Assembly (NCBI GenBank): GCA_002429385.1
Contig: DIZL01000058.1
Span: 183,613-247,612, forward strand
From: Prolixibacteraceae bacterium UBA6029
GTDB lineage: Bacteria > Bacteroidota > Bacteroidia > Bacteroidales > Prolixibacteraceae
Direction of reading: 5' to 3'
Length of the DNA stretch: 64,000 nucleotides
In this document: positions 26,214-35,484 of the stretch, in pieces
Layout: every line of letters starts with the position of its first letter
Numbering within the stretch: the stretch's first letter is position 1
Made by a program: the position numbers and the translations under genes
The notes under the pieces: generated by a model
Database searches by the model: none
The model's input: the letters and a program-made list of their open reading frames with translations, nothing else
What the model was told of the DNA's origin: nothing

Positions 26214-27893
26214 ATGAAACAACTAATTGAATGTGTTCCGAATTATTCGGAGGGGAGAGATGAAAAAATAATCCGGCAAATTACAGACGCTATTACCGGG
26301 GTTGAAGGAATAAAACTCCTGAATGTTGATCCGGGCAAGGCGACTAACCGAACGGTGGTGACTTTTGTGGGCGAGCCGGAACAGGTAGTTGAGGCTGCTT
26401 TCCAGGGAGCTAAAATGGCTGCCCAACTCATCGATATGAGTAAACACAGAGGTGAGCATCCGCGCTTTGGGGCAACCGATGTTTGTCCGCTAATTCCGAT
26501 TGTAAACATAACGATGGAAGAGACTGTGTTTTATGCACGCAAACTGGCAAAGAGAATAGGAGAGGAGCTGGGAATTTCAGTATACTGCTATGAGTTTGCT
26601 GCTGCCAGTCAAAGTCGAATGAGTTTGGCAAATTGCCGGGCAGGAGAATATGAAGGACTGAAGGAAAAACTGGCCCAACCAGAATGGAAGCCTGATTTTG
26701 GTCCTGCCGAATTGAATGAACGGTCAGGAGCAACGGCAGTGGGAGCGCGTAATTTTCTGATTGCCTACAATGTCAACCTGAATACAACTTCGGTGCGGCG
26801 GGCCAATTCGATTGCATTTGATGTTCGGGAGGCTGGTCGTGTGGTTCGGGAAGGCGATCCGGTCACAGGTAAAATTGTGAATGACGAAAACGGAGAGCCT
26901 ATGCGGATACCGGGCACGCTACGTAAAGTGCGTGCCATCGGCTGGTATATCCAGGAATATGGTATTGCACAAATATCGATGAACCTGACTGATATAACAG
27001 TCACTTCCATGCATCAGGCGTTCAATGAAGTGGTTGAGAAAGCCCGTGACCGGGGAATACGGGTGACCGGATCTGAACTGATCGGAGTCATTCCTTTGCA
27101 GGCCATGCTTGATGCCGGAAAGTACTTTCTTAAGAAACAGCAACGTTCGGTGGGTATTCCTGACGAAGAGATCATCAAAATTGCCGTCAGGTCACTTGGA
27201 TTGAATGAGCTTACCCCGTTTGATCCGAAGAAAAGAATCATCGAATACCTCATAGATGAACAGCAAAATAAACTGGCCGATCTGACTTTGTCGGGATTCT
27301 CCAACGAAACCTTATCCGAATCACCTGCTCCAGGCGGAGGTTCAGTGTCGGCTTATGTTGGTGCACTGGGAGCAGCCCTGGGAACCATGGTGGCGAATCT
27401 TTCGGCACACAAAAGAGGTTGGGACGACCAATGGGAAGAATTCTCTGATTGGGCAGAAAAAGGTAAAAAAGCGCATGACCGATTACTGACATTGGTCGAT
27501 GAAGACACCTCCTCATTCAATGCCATTATGGATGCATTCAGTCTTCCAAAAAACAACGATCAGGAGAAAAAGAATCGTTCGGCTGCCATTCAGGCTGCTA
27601 CCAAAAAGGCTATCGAAGTGCCGTTTGAAGTGATGCAGACCGCTTATCAATCGCTTGAAGTGATTGGGGCAATGGCTGAAATTGGAAATCCCAATTCAGT
27701 TTCGGATGCAGGAGTCGGAGCCTTGTGTGTCAGGACAGCAGTCTACGGAGCATACCTGAATGTGCGGATCAATGCCACCGGCTTGACGGATAAAGCTTTT
27801 GCCGGGGAAATACTGAGTAAGGCTAACAGGCTCCTACAGGAAACAAAAGACAAGGAAGCTGATATACTTAAATTAGTGGAATCTAAAATCTGA
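26214..27893 (+). CDS. ftcD: Bifunctional glutamate formimidoyltransferase / formimidoyl-THF cyclodeaminase
   Basis: The 559-residue product is a fusion. Residues ~1-300 are formiminotransferase (C-V-P-N-Y-S-E-G-R-D, H-R-G-E-H-P-R-F-G-A-T-D-V). Residues ~350-555 are cyclodeaminase (E-S-P-A-P-G-G-G-S-V-S-A-Y and N-S-V-S-D-A-G-V-G). It moves the formimino group from formiminoglutamate to tetrahydrofolate, releasing glutamate, then deaminates it to methenyl-THF. The same fusion is known in animals and many Bacteroidetes. It follows hutI in the same operon. Confidence 0.95.
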   Translation: MKQLIECVPNYSEGRDEKIIRQITDAITGVEGIKLLNVDPGKATNRTVVTFVGEPEQVVEAAFQGAKMAAQLIDMSKHRGEHPRFGATDVCPLIPIVNITMEETVFYARKLAKRIGEELGISVYCYEFAAASQSRMSLANCRAGEYEGLKEKLAQPEWKPDFGPAELNERSGATAVGARNFLIAYNVNLNTTSVRRANSIAFDVREAGRVVREGDPVTGKIVNDENGEPMRIPGTLRKVRAIGWYIQEYGIAQISMNLTDITVTSMHQAFNEVVEKARDRGIRVTGSELIGVIPLQAMLDAGKYFLKKQQRSVGIPDEEIIKIAVRSLGLNELTPFDPKKRIIEYLIDEQQNKLADLTLSGFSNETLSESPAPGGGSVSAYVGALGAALGTMVANLSAHKRGWDDQWEEFSDWAEKGKKAHDRLLTLVDEDTSSFNAIMDAFSLPKNNDQEKKNRSAAIQAATKKAIEVPFEVMQTAYQSLEVIGAMAEIGNPNSVSDAGVGALCVRTAVYGAYLNVRINATGLTDKAFAGEILSKANRLLQETKDKEADILKLVESKI

Positions 27894-27925
27894 TAAGTAT
27901 TCTCCGAAAAGACAACAAATAATTT

Positions 27926-28019
27926 TTGCCACCAAAACGCCAAAACACTAAAGTACACGATATCTTGATATTCAAATGCTGTTTTTGGTGGGATTTGGTG
28001 TTTTGGTGTTTTTGTGGCA
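27926..28019. repeat. Imperfect dyad after ftcD
   Basis: GCCACCAAAACGCCAAAACAC on the left is mirrored by GTGTTTTGGTG...TTTTGTGGC on the right, with a ~28-bp centre. It can fold as a long hairpin and may terminate the hut operon. The GCCACCAAAACAC-type word recurs in many Bacteroidetes intergenic regions. Confidence 0.65.
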
Positions 28020-28109
28020 GAAGAATTGTTTTCGGACTCATTCAAATTGTTAGGTTTATATTCAATGTATTGCCCAAAATTAAACACTAGATTAGCTTAG
28101 AAAATAATC

Positions 28110-28430
28110 ATGATTTCACAAACGCCAACGCCACCCTATTATGCAGTGATTTTTACCTCTGTTCGCATGGAGTGTGATCATGGATATTCTGAAATGTCAG
28201 ATAATATGGTTGAACTGGCTCAGCAGCAGAATGGTTACCTGGGAATGGAATCTGCCCGAAACGAGATTGGTATTACTGTTTCCTATTGGCGCGATCTGGA
28301 GTCTATTCGCAAATGGCGTGAGAACACAGACCATACCTTTGCTCGTGAGAAAGGTCGGAAAGAATGGTATAAATCTTTCAAAACCCGTATCGCCAGAGTG
28401 GAGCTGGATTATGAGTTTGAGCGGGAATAA
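28110..28430 (+). CDS. Antibiotic biosynthesis monooxygenase (ABM) domain protein
   Basis: The 106-residue single-domain protein has the ABM ferredoxin-like pattern: Y-Y-A-V-I-F-T-S, M-V-E-L-A-Q-Q-Q-N-G-Y-L-G-M-E, I-G-I-T-V-S-Y-W-R-D-L-E-S-I-R-K-W and H-T-F-A-R-E-K-G-R-K-E-W-Y. Such proteins are small cofactor-free oxygenases or quinone/heme-related enzymes of mostly unknown substrate. It converges with the DUF169 gene, ending five bases before it. Confidence 0.88.
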   Translation: MISQTPTPPYYAVIFTSVRMECDHGYSEMSDNMVELAQQQNGYLGMESARNEIGITVSYWRDLESIRKWRENTDHTFAREKGRKEWYKSFKTRIARVELDYEFERE

Positions 28431-28434
28431 GAGA

Positions 28435-29181
28435 TTACCTTATGATCCGTTCTTTAATCGTTGCCCAATTGTGAGTTGTGACAAAACTTTCTGGAAGTAT
28501 TTCTGCTATTTTTTTCAGAAATGAATAAGGCATAGCGAATGAAAGCAAATCAGATGGCATTCTGGTACGGGCAGAGATGTCAAAAAGACCCATAACCGCT
28601 TTCTCATCCTTTTCCCTTGACAGTTTTAATGGGAGTGTTACCAATGCCATGCAAGCCGAAGCAAAAGGCGCCAATACACGATCCATACTTCCGGGAGCAT
28701 CATAATGAGACAAAAAGACCAAGGCACTCAACTGGTCGGGATTCACAAAAAACAAAGCTGATTCGGGTTCTTCATGCGGTAAAAAATCCTCCAAAGGTTT
28801 AATGACCAGATAGTGCTTTTCAGGTTTTACCGGAAGGATATTGTCGATTAAAGTCTTCGCCAGACTGGGATTTTGGATAAGTCGTTCACAGGGCCGCCAG
28901 AAGTCATCCTTGTTTGAAAGAAAATATTCAATTCCTTCAAAAATTGTATCCTGAAAGCCCAGGTAAAAAGCAGAGCATGGCCATCCGGTCGATTCTTCGG
29001 CAAATACCAGAGGGATTCCGGTGGATGCTTTCAGAATAAATGGAACGATACAACCACTTCCTTTTTTCTTTAATTCAAGAGCATTTGGTGGTTTTTCATC
29101 GCTGAAATATATGCCGCAGGGTTTGTATTTATCCAGCTTAAGCGCTTCGGTAAAGGCTTTTGAAATATCAGTTGTGGTCAT
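28435..29181 (-). CDS. DUF169 family protein
   Basis: The 248-residue soluble protein has the DUF169 pattern: P-C-G-I-Y-F-S-D near the start, G-W-P-C-S-A-F-Y-L-G-F with a conserved Cys, Y-L-V-I-K-P-L-E-D-F and V-F-L-S-H-Y-D-A-P-G-S-M-D-R-V-L-A-P-F-A-S-A-C. Conserved cysteines hint at a metal or cluster, but the function is not known. Single gene. Confidence 0.8.
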   Translation of the reverse strand: MTTTDISKAFTEALKLDKYKPCGIYFSDEKPPNALELKKKGSGCIVPFILKASTGIPLVFAEESTGWPCSAFYLGFQDTIFEGIEYFLSNKDDFWRPCERLIQNPSLAKTLIDNILPVKPEKHYLVIKPLEDFLPHEEPESALFFVNPDQLSALVFLSHYDAPGSMDRVLAPFASACMALVTLPLKLSREKDEKAVMGLFDISARTRMPSDLLSFAMPYSFLKKIAEILPESFVTTHNWATIKERIIR

Positions 29182-29763
29182 TGGACTGTCTTATTTAAGT
29201 ATATTTTTAATGACGGAAACAGATTTCCGTGTTTTAAGGTTTTTAAATCAGTTATGCAAATTAATTCAAATTTATACAAAAGATACCATCATTCAGGTCA
29301 ATTGTTTTATAGCGTCTTCCGATATTGTGACAAAGCCAAATAAAGATTCGATAGCCATAATCCAATCAGATATATGATGTGAAAAAGCATAGTGCAAATG
29401 GATGCAAATGAGTGCAAATTAAATCGTTTTGCAGGATAGTAAACTTACTGTGTTTACCTTTATTGAAACAAATGGATAAAGAAGAATTTTCCGGGGAAAG
29501 TCCAGAAGCGTCCAGAGTTTCAATACAATAAATTCAAAGATCCGGACGACAATTTTACATGGTGTTTGAACTGGTTACAACTGCAACAGTCGTAACGTCC
29601 GGTTTGAAAACAGCCGACAGATTCCCGGAGATTTGATGGGTTCATCATTTTTGGAGATCATTTTAGTTCACAGGGTGGTTTCATTTGGATGAACGGCGTT
29701 CTTTGACATCGTGGGATAAAAATTACAGAAGGTTGGGGGCCATTATTATAAAAGCAATATTCT
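29182..29763. other. Non-coding interval of about 580 bp
   Basis: No gene seen. It contains a hairpin ACGGAAA-caga-TTTCCGT with a T-rich tail at about 29214-29231 and a short direct repeat GTGCAAATGGATGCAAATGAGTGCAAAT-like at 29392-29419. Neither has an obvious partner gene. Confidence 0.5.
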
Positions 29764-29826
29764 CCTCCTGTCTGGCTTGCCAGACTGGAGGGAATATTTA
29801 AAGAAAGCGGCGATTAAAAATCGCCG
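29764..29826 (-). terminator. Two hairpins after gnd
   Basis: CGGCGAT/ATCGCCG (29808-29826) follows the gnd stop and is followed on the minus strand by a T-rich stretch; a second, stronger stem GTCTGG-CTTG-CCAGAC lies at about 29769-29784. Confidence 0.6.
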
Positions 29827-29835
29827 AACCCGTAT

Positions 29836-31290
29836 CTAAACCACATAGGTCGTTGATGCGGTATCACCCCCTCTGCCTGTCCAGTTGGTATGGAAGAATT
29901 TGCCGCGAGGCTGGTCAACACGTTCGTAAGTATGGGCGCCAAAGTAGTCGCGCTGAGCCTGCAACAGATTGGCAGGTAATCGTTCGCTGCGGATTCCGTC
30001 GAAATAGCAAAGTGCGGAAGTCAGTGCAGGAACCGGAATTCCATTGGTCAGCGCTGTGGCGCATACACGACGCCATCCGGCTTGTGCTTTCTCAATAATT
30101 TCTTTGAAATACGGTGCGAGCAACAGGTTATGCAGATCGGGATTTATTTCAAAGGCTTTTTTGATATCGGCTAAGAATACTGAACGAATGATACATCCAC
30201 CGCGCCACATCAGGGCGATGCCGCCATAGTTCAGGTTCCAGCCGTATTCTTTCGCAGCTTCCATCATCAGGTTATAGCCTTGAGCATATGAAATAATTTT
30301 GGCACCAAACAAGGCATCTTTCAAGTCCAGAATCATTTGCGCTTTATCAATGGTTTTATCTACTGCCGGTCCGTTAAGTATTTTGGAAGCTTCAACGCGC
30401 ATATCTTTTTGGGCTGATAAGCAACGCGCAAATACCGATTCACCGATCAGGGTTAACGGAATTCCAAGATCAAGGGCAGATACGGCAGTCCATTTTCCTG
30501 TGCCTTTTTGTCCGGCAGTATCGAGGATTTTCTCAACTAATGCTTCCCCCTTTTCGTCCTTGAAACCTAGGATATCGCGGGTAATTTCAATCAGGTAGGA
30601 ATCCAAATCTCCCTTGTTCCATATTTCAAAAACATCATGCATTTCGTCGGCACTTAGGCCCAGCATTTCTTTCATCAGTTGGTAGGCTTCGCAGATGATC
30701 TGCATATCACCATACTCGATGCCATTGTGTACCATTTTTACAAAGTGACCTGCACCACCTTCACCTACCCAATCACAGCATGGAGTTCCGTCTTCCACTT
30801 TTGCCGCTACGGCCTGGAAGATTTCTTTCACTGCAGGCCAAGCAGCAGGTGAACCGCCGGGCATCATCGATGGTCCCAGTAAAGCGCCTTCTTCTCCTCC
30901 CGAAACGCCGGTTCCGATGTAGAGCAACCCTTTGCTTTCAACATATTTAGCACGACGTATCGTATCAAGGAAATAGGAGTTTCCACCATCAATAATGATA
31001 TCGCCAGCTTCCAGATGAGGAATAATCTGTTCGATAAAATCATCCACCGGTTGTCCTGCTTTGACAAGCATCATCACTTTGCGCGGACGTTCAAGTGAGG
31101 CACATAATTCTGCAATGGAATGGGTCCCAATGAAGTTTTTGCCAGCACCCCTGCCAGCCATAAACTCATCAACCCTTGCAACGGTGCGGTTAAAAACAGC
31201 AACAGTAAAGCCTTTGCTTTCCATGTTCAATACCAGATTCTCGCCCATGACGGCTAACCCAATCAGTCCAATGTCTGCTAATTTTTTCAT
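29836..31290 (-). CDS. gnd: 6-phosphogluconate dehydrogenase, decarboxylating
   Basis: The 484-residue product has the Rossmann start (I-G-L-I-G-L-A-V-M-G-E-N-L-V-L-N), N-R-T (NADP preference), G-G-E-E-G-A-L-L-G-P-S-M-M-P-G-G with the substrate-binding residues, K-M-V-H-N-G-I-E-Y and the C-terminal H-T-N-W-T-G-R-G-G. It oxidises 6-phosphogluconate to ribulose 5-phosphate and CO2. It is last in the leftward series of the uronate locus, 251 bases after pdxB, with hairpins in between, so it may be partly or wholly on its own transcript. No zwf or pgl is adjacent. Confidence 0.96.
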   Translation of the reverse strand: MKKLADIGLIGLAVMGENLVLNMESKGFTVAVFNRTVARVDEFMAGRGAGKNFIGTHSIAELCASLERPRKVMMLVKAGQPVDDFIEQIIPHLEAGDIIIDGGNSYFLDTIRRAKYVESKGLLYIGTGVSGGEEGALLGPSMMPGGSPAAWPAVKEIFQAVAAKVEDGTPCCDWVGEGGAGHFVKMVHNGIEYGDMQIICEAYQLMKEMLGLSADEMHDVFEIWNKGDLDSYLIEITRDILGFKDEKGEALVEKILDTAGQKGTGKWTAVSALDLGIPLTLIGESVFARCLSAQKDMRVEASKILNGPAVDKTIDKAQMILDLKDALFGAKIISYAQGYNLMMEAAKEYGWNLNYGGIALMWRGGCIIRSVFLADIKKAFEINPDLHNLLLAPYFKEIIEKAQAGWRRVCATALTNGIPVPALTSALCYFDGIRSERLPANLLQAQRDYFGAHTYERVDQPRGKFFHTNWTGRGGDTASTTYVV

Positions 31291-31459
31291 TTGTTATTAT
31301 TTATTATAACTGTTAAAACCACCTCCTTTGGTGGTGGTCATGTATAAATTGGCTTTGCCTAAAAATTATTAATCAACAGATATGGCAATTTTTAATTTTA
31401 CGCCTATCATTATCAAGAAGATTAAGAAGCATCAGAAGAGCTACAAATGTCCGGATTCC

Positions 31460-31503
31460 GCCCCTTACAGGGGCTTTACAAGTCCACCTTCTTAGATGGT
31501 GGA
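31460..31503 (-). terminator. Tandem hairpins downstream of pdxB
   Basis: On the minus strand TCCACC/GGTGGA (31503-31483) is followed by GCCCCT/AGGGGC (31474-31460). Both stems are perfect. No clear T run follows, so attenuation rather than full termination is possible. A third stem CCACC/GGTGG lies at 31320-31340. Confidence 0.5.
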
Positions 31504-31541
31504 TTCTTTAATGTTTTTAAGTTTTCAGTAATGTCCATAAT

Positions 31542-32666
31542 CTATGCTATTTCAAAGCCAAGTTCTTTTATCGTTTCAAGTGTTACCCGATTTACATTTT
31601 TCGCATGAATGGTATATACCGGAAATTCTCTTCGGACCGGATAGTCACCACGAAGCTTTTCAAACTGTTTAGGATTAATACGAAGGGCAGCATCATCGGT
31701 TCGGATGTCATAAGTGACCAACACTGCTTTTGATAAGATTTCTTCTTCTGAAAGATTCAATCCGTCCAATTCAATGTGGGTATTCTTTGGAAGTTCCACC
31801 TGTTGAGCTTGCCAGTGGTCAATTCCAAGACCAAAAAAGCGACTCACTGCCTGAATGCTCATGCTTGTACCATTTGCTTTACCGTCTTTCGAATAACCGG
31901 CAATATGGGGTGTGGCCAGATCAACCAATTCCAGTAATTCCTTGTCTATGGAAGGTTCATTTTCCCAGCAATCAACTACTAATCCAGAGATCAGACCGTC
32001 CTTTAAAGCCGACTTTGCTGAAAGTGTATCAAATACTTCTCCGCGACATGAATTAATTACAATGGGTTGCCGCTCCAGGGCTTTAAAAAAATGAGCATCG
32101 GCCAGATGATAGGTTGCATCTTCGCCTTGCATATTCAAAGGAATGTGCAAGGTAATGATATCGGCTTCTTCCATGATTTGGCTTAAGCTGCAAAATTGTT
32201 CAGTTCCTTCAGCACGTTCACGGGGAGGATCATTTAGTAGAACCTTCATCCCCAGTAATTCACAAACGTGTGCAACTTTGGAGCCCACCTGTCCGACACC
32301 AACAACTCCAATGGTTTTTCCTTTGAGGTGGAATCCTTTCTTTTGGGCCAATACAAAGAGGGCCGAGGCGATGTATTGTTCCACTGATTTGCTGTTGCAT
32401 CCGGGGGCATTGGTCCATTGTATGCCAGCTTTTGCACAATAGTCGGTATCAATATGGTCATACCCTATAGTTGATGTGGCAATAAATTTTACGGATGAAT
32501 CTTCGAGCAAGTGCTGATTGCAAATCGTACGGGTACGGGTAATAATTGCATCCGCATCCTTTACTATTTCGGGCGTTGTTTTGGGTCCTGAAAGGTAAAC
32601 TACTTCACCAAATGGCTCCAGCACTCCATGGATATATGGTATTTTATCGTCGATTATAAATTTCAT
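31542..32666 (-). CDS. pdxB: Erythronate-4-phosphate dehydrogenase
   Basis: The 374-residue 2-hydroxyacid dehydrogenase has I-G-V-V-G-V-G-Q-V-G-S-K-V (NAD binding, near residue 120), the T-S-T-I-G-Y-D-H-I-D and N-A-P-G-C-N-S-K-S-V motifs and the C-terminal PdxB dimerisation region. It oxidises 4-phosphoerythronate in the DXP-independent pyridoxal phosphate route. It lies 58 bases after the Gfo/Idh gene in the leftward operon of the uronate locus; why a vitamin B6 gene sits here is not obvious, though all these genes handle sugar acids. Confidence 0.93.
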   Translation of the reverse strand: MKFIIDDKIPYIHGVLEPFGEVVYLSGPKTTPEIVKDADAIITRTRTICNQHLLEDSSVKFIATSTIGYDHIDTDYCAKAGIQWTNAPGCNSKSVEQYIASALFVLAQKKGFHLKGKTIGVVGVGQVGSKVAHVCELLGMKVLLNDPPRERAEGTEQFCSLSQIMEEADIITLHIPLNMQGEDATYHLADAHFFKALERQPIVINSCRGEVFDTLSAKSALKDGLISGLVVDCWENEPSIDKELLELVDLATPHIAGYSKDGKANGTSMSIQAVSRFFGLGIDHWQAQQVELPKNTHIELDGLNLSEEEILSKAVLVTYDIRTDDAALRINPKQFEKLRGDYPVRREFPVYTIHAKNVNRVTLETIKELGFEIA

Positions 32667-32724
32667 AGTTTCAAGATCAAAATTCCAGCTTTGGAATGAA
32701 TTTGATTATTAATCGTTTACACTT

Positions 32725-33741
32725 TTATATTTTTGTTTCGTTTCCTAATAGACTGTAATACTCTTTCACGATCTCCTCCATGACCCTATTGGTTCTGGAT
32801 GCACTACTTCCTGTACTGACGCATTCTCCTTCACCTTGTAACGTCTGAACGACCTGGCTGATTAAATGATGTTGAATGTTTTCAGGATTTTGGAAACTGA
32901 AACTTATTGTTCCCTCAGGTGATGTCAGCTTTACATCGCCATGCAGGAAACTGGAAACGCTGAGTTTACCTTTTGTCCCGGTAATTTCAATGATGTCTTC
33001 TTCGCTGCCTTTTGGGACAATGAAACACCAGCTTCCAGTTCCGGTCACTCCCGTTCCAAACGTAAATGCAGCAGAAACAGTATCTTCTGCAGCGTAATAT
33101 CCTGCAAGATTATGGGCTATGCCATGAACTTCGGTTATTGGTCCGAATACATAATCCAAATAATCGAGCTGATGGGAAGCAAGATCATAGAAATATCCTC
33201 CACCTGCAATTTCAGGATTTACGTGCCATGATTGCTTGTCAGGATACTGATCTTTATCCCCGGACGATTTATACAAACGGATATTAACCATTAATGGCTT
33301 ACCAATGATTCCGTTTTCAATTAACTCTTTCACTTTCAGGAATGCAGGAAGTGTACGACGGTAATAAGCAACAAACAAAGGCATTCCGGTTTCCTTTGAA
33401 ATGCGAATCATCTCCTGGCATTCCTGATAGTTACGGGCCATTGGTTTTTCAACATATACCGGCTTTCCTGCATGCATAGCTTCAATGGCATACATCGCAT
33501 GAGTATCAGGTGGAGTAGCGATGTAAATTGCATTCACTTCAGGATCATTAATCAGTTTACTGGCATCAGAATAATATTTCGGAACTCCATGCCGTTTCGC
33601 ATAATCCTGAGCAAGGGTGGCATTCCTGCGCATCACCGCAACAAGTCTGGAATGTTCCACCTTGTTGAATGCAGGACCGCTCTTCAGTTCGGTCACGTTG
33701 CCACAGCCAATGATACCCCAGTTTACTTCAGTTAAAATCAT
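32725..33741 (-). CDS. Gfo/Idh/MocA family oxidoreductase
   Basis: The 338-residue product has the N-terminal Rossmann motif (W-G-I-I-G-C-G-N-V), the E-K-P-M-A signature (catalytic Lys in V-Y-V-E-K-P) and a C-terminal substrate domain with G-G-G-Y-F-Y-D-L-A-S-H-Q-L-D. It is a cytoplasmic NAD(P)-dependent sugar or polyol dehydrogenase of unknown substrate. Its ATG overlaps the LarA-like stop by one base (TAATG), so the two are translationally coupled and probably work on related compounds. Confidence 0.9.
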   Translation of the reverse strand: MILTEVNWGIIGCGNVTELKSGPAFNKVEHSRLVAVMRRNATLAQDYAKRHGVPKYYSDASKLINDPEVNAIYIATPPDTHAMYAIEAMHAGKPVYVEKPMARNYQECQEMIRISKETGMPLFVAYYRRTLPAFLKVKELIENGIIGKPLMVNIRLYKSSGDKDQYPDKQSWHVNPEIAGGGYFYDLASHQLDYLDYVFGPITEVHGIAHNLAGYYAAEDTVSAAFTFGTGVTGTGSWCFIVPKGSEEDIIEITGTKGKLSVSSFLHGDVKLTSPEGTISFSFQNPENIQHHLISQVVQTLQGEGECVSTGSSASRTNRVMEEIVKEYYSLLGNETKI

Positions 33742-35030
33742 TAGTAATTGAATCTATCTTTAAACGCCCAGAGTCCCAGTGCCGGATTTGAAATGTAAAA
33801 TATCTCCTCTCCGTTGTCCATGATATTGAGACCGTCCTGCAATTTTGAAGGATCATATTTGAGTGTCATATCATCAATATCGGAGTATTTGAATCCTATG
33901 CTTTCAATTTCAGCCTGAGTTAAATTACCGGGTTCTTTTCCCGGGCAATAAGTGATTTTGAAACGTCCCTCAGAGGATCCGTGTATAAGATGAGCCGCGG
34001 CACTCAGATTATTGCGTAACTCTTCGTTATCGTCACAGGCTCTCAGGGTTGTCGGGGTTCCGAAATAGCCGTATTTGCGGATCAAGCGATCTATTTCTTT
34101 ATCTTCTCCGAATTCTTTCAAGGCAGGAGCCAATACTATGAGTTCTCCTTCATCATCAATGGCCATGCGTGTGCGGTAAATCGATTTGTTGCCCAACCAG
34201 GTACTTTTAAATTCAGTCGGATCAAGGTAAACTACCACTTTTTTTAAAGGCTTTTCAAGCATTTCAAAGTTCACCAACAACGCCAGTTTGGCTGCTTTAT
34301 CAAATACTTCAAAGTCATCACCTATGAACAGTCCGCGTGTTTTGATCTTTCCGTCGGTTTTATCAAGTCCAACTATGGTTTGCACATACACAATTGGCAT
34401 ATGGTTGGTAAAATGCTCGGAAGCATAATTAAATATCCGTCGTACCGGTGTGTCGGCATGTCCCATCATTCGCTCCATTCCGAATGCAGCTCCAATAAAA
34501 TGGCTCTTGTTGATACCTTCCACACCTCCAGTACCTACAAATATATTTTTATTGTAGTTGGCCATTCCCACCACTTCGTGAGGCACCACCTGTCCGATGG
34601 ACAGGATGAGATCGAAATGGCCTTCAATCAGTAATTTATTCACCTGTGCAGGCCAGGGAAAATCAACTGCACCTCCCGAAACTTCTTTTACAAATTCACA
34701 AGGAACAATGCCAACTGTTACAACATCATTCCGCCAATCATGTTCACGAATCAGCGAGGCTGGCATTGAACCAAACATGTGGGATATTTGTGAGGTCGTC
34801 ATGGGTGTGTGTGTGCCCAGTGCCGGGAGCACGTCAGTAAGATGATCTCCATAATATTGCCACGTCATTTCAGTCAGTTCACCTGCACGACTTGGCAAAC
34901 GGGTGTAATCAGGCGGAATTGCCAGAACCTTACCTCTCGTACCCATTTTGTCAAATGCTTCATATAAGCCTTTCTTCAGGTCTTCAGCAGATAACTCATG
35001 ATCGATTGAGCCTATTTCGTAGTACATCAT
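33741..35030 (-). CDS. LarA-family (DUF2088) nickel-dependent hydroxyacid racemase/epimerase homologue
   Basis: From ATG 35030 the product has 429 residues. It keeps the LarA active-site set at the right spacing: D41-x-T-R44, H74 in L-G-T-H-T-P, H151 in V-V-P-H, K161 ten residues later and H177 26 residues after H151, matching His108, His174, Lys184 and His200 of lactate racemase, where the lysine carries the nickel-pincer cofactor. LarA relatives include racemases and a D-gluconate 2-epimerase. Its uronate context suggests an aldonate substrate such as mannonate/gluconate, which is inference. The cofactor genes larB, larC and larE are not in the window. The longer TTG start at 35066 runs through an A/T-rich repeat and is rejected. 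Confidence 0.85.
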   Translation of the reverse strand: MMYYEIGSIDHELSAEDLKKGLYEAFDKMGTRGKVLAIPPDYTRLPSRAGELTEMTWQYYGDHLTDVLPALGTHTPMTTSQISHMFGSMPASLIREHDWRNDVVTVGIVPCEFVKEVSGGAVDFPWPAQVNKLLIEGHFDLILSIGQVVPHEVVGMANYNKNIFVGTGGVEGINKSHFIGAAFGMERMMGHADTPVRRIFNYASEHFTNHMPIVYVQTIVGLDKTDGKIKTRGLFIGDDFEVFDKAAKLALLVNFEMLEKPLKKVVVYLDPTEFKSTWLGNKSIYRTRMAIDDEGELIVLAPALKEFGEDKEIDRLIRKYGYFGTPTTLRACDDNEELRNNLSAAAHLIHGSSEGRFKITYCPGKEPGNLTQAEIESIGFKYSDIDDMTLKYDPSKLQDGLNIMDNGEEIFYISNPALGLWAFKDRFNY

Positions 35031-35056
35031 AGATTTACGATTTAATGATTTACAAT

Positions 35057-35443
35057 TTACTTGCAATTCGAAGAGTTATTCTTTGTCGAATTAAGCTTCT
35101 TTTTCATGGAAATAATAGAACTAACAATGATTTTAAATAACTCATGATTTTCCATTATCAGATCATCAAGAAGGTCAGCTTTAATCAAACCCGATTCGAT
35201 TATAAGCTCCAACCAATAAATTGTTTCATCTAATTCTTCTTCAACCATTTTAAGTTTATTTAGAAAATCTTTGTCAGACTTGCCTAAACAGGCTGAACGA
35301 TAATTTGCTCCAGGCGATGTCCCTGAACGAATAATTTGATTACCAAGTGTTCTATCAGTAATATTATTTGGTAAACTTTCAGCAATCTAAATTATTCTTA
35401 ATGCAAAAATCTTTAATCTTTTCTTCAGATCTTCCGAATTCAT
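35057..35443 (-). pseudogene. Four-helix-bundle (23S rRNA intervening-sequence type) protein gene broken by a stop codon
   Basis: Reading leftward from ATG 35443 gives MNSEDLKKRLKIFALRII, then TAG (35389-35387), then IAESLPNNITDRTLGNQIIR and on in the same frame through A-N-Y-R-S-A-C, M-V-E-E-E-L-D-E-T-I-Y-W-L-E-L-I-I-E-S-G to a stop at 35057. The whole 128-codon frame matches the family of S23/four-helix bundle proteins. Only one in-frame stop interrupts it. The remaining open part (from ATG 35248) would make 63 residues lacking two helices. It sits inside the leftward operon between the LarA-like gene and a kinase gene. Confidence 0.82.
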
Positions 35444-35480
35444 TCTAAAATGGTAAATTGTAAATAATTAAATGGTAAAT
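35444..35480. repeat. GTAAAT-type intergenic repeat
   Basis: AAATGGTAAATTGTAAATAA followed by TTAAATGGTAAATTGG. The same words flank the other side of the pseudogene (35031-35056) and recur at 40116-40201 and 42734-42851. Confidence 0.6.
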
Positions 35481-35484
35481 TGGT

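Noticed and set aside
31382..31495. Short ORF (MAIFNFTPIIIKKIKKHQ...) between pdxB and gnd
   Set aside because: 37 codons, no recognisable pattern, on the opposite strand to the operon and running into the hairpins at 31460-31503; most likely chance.
35031..35066. Longer N-terminus of the LarA-like protein from TTG 35066
   Set aside because: The added 12 residues translate an A/T-rich intergenic repeat seen at other junctions; ATG 35030 starts at the conserved region.
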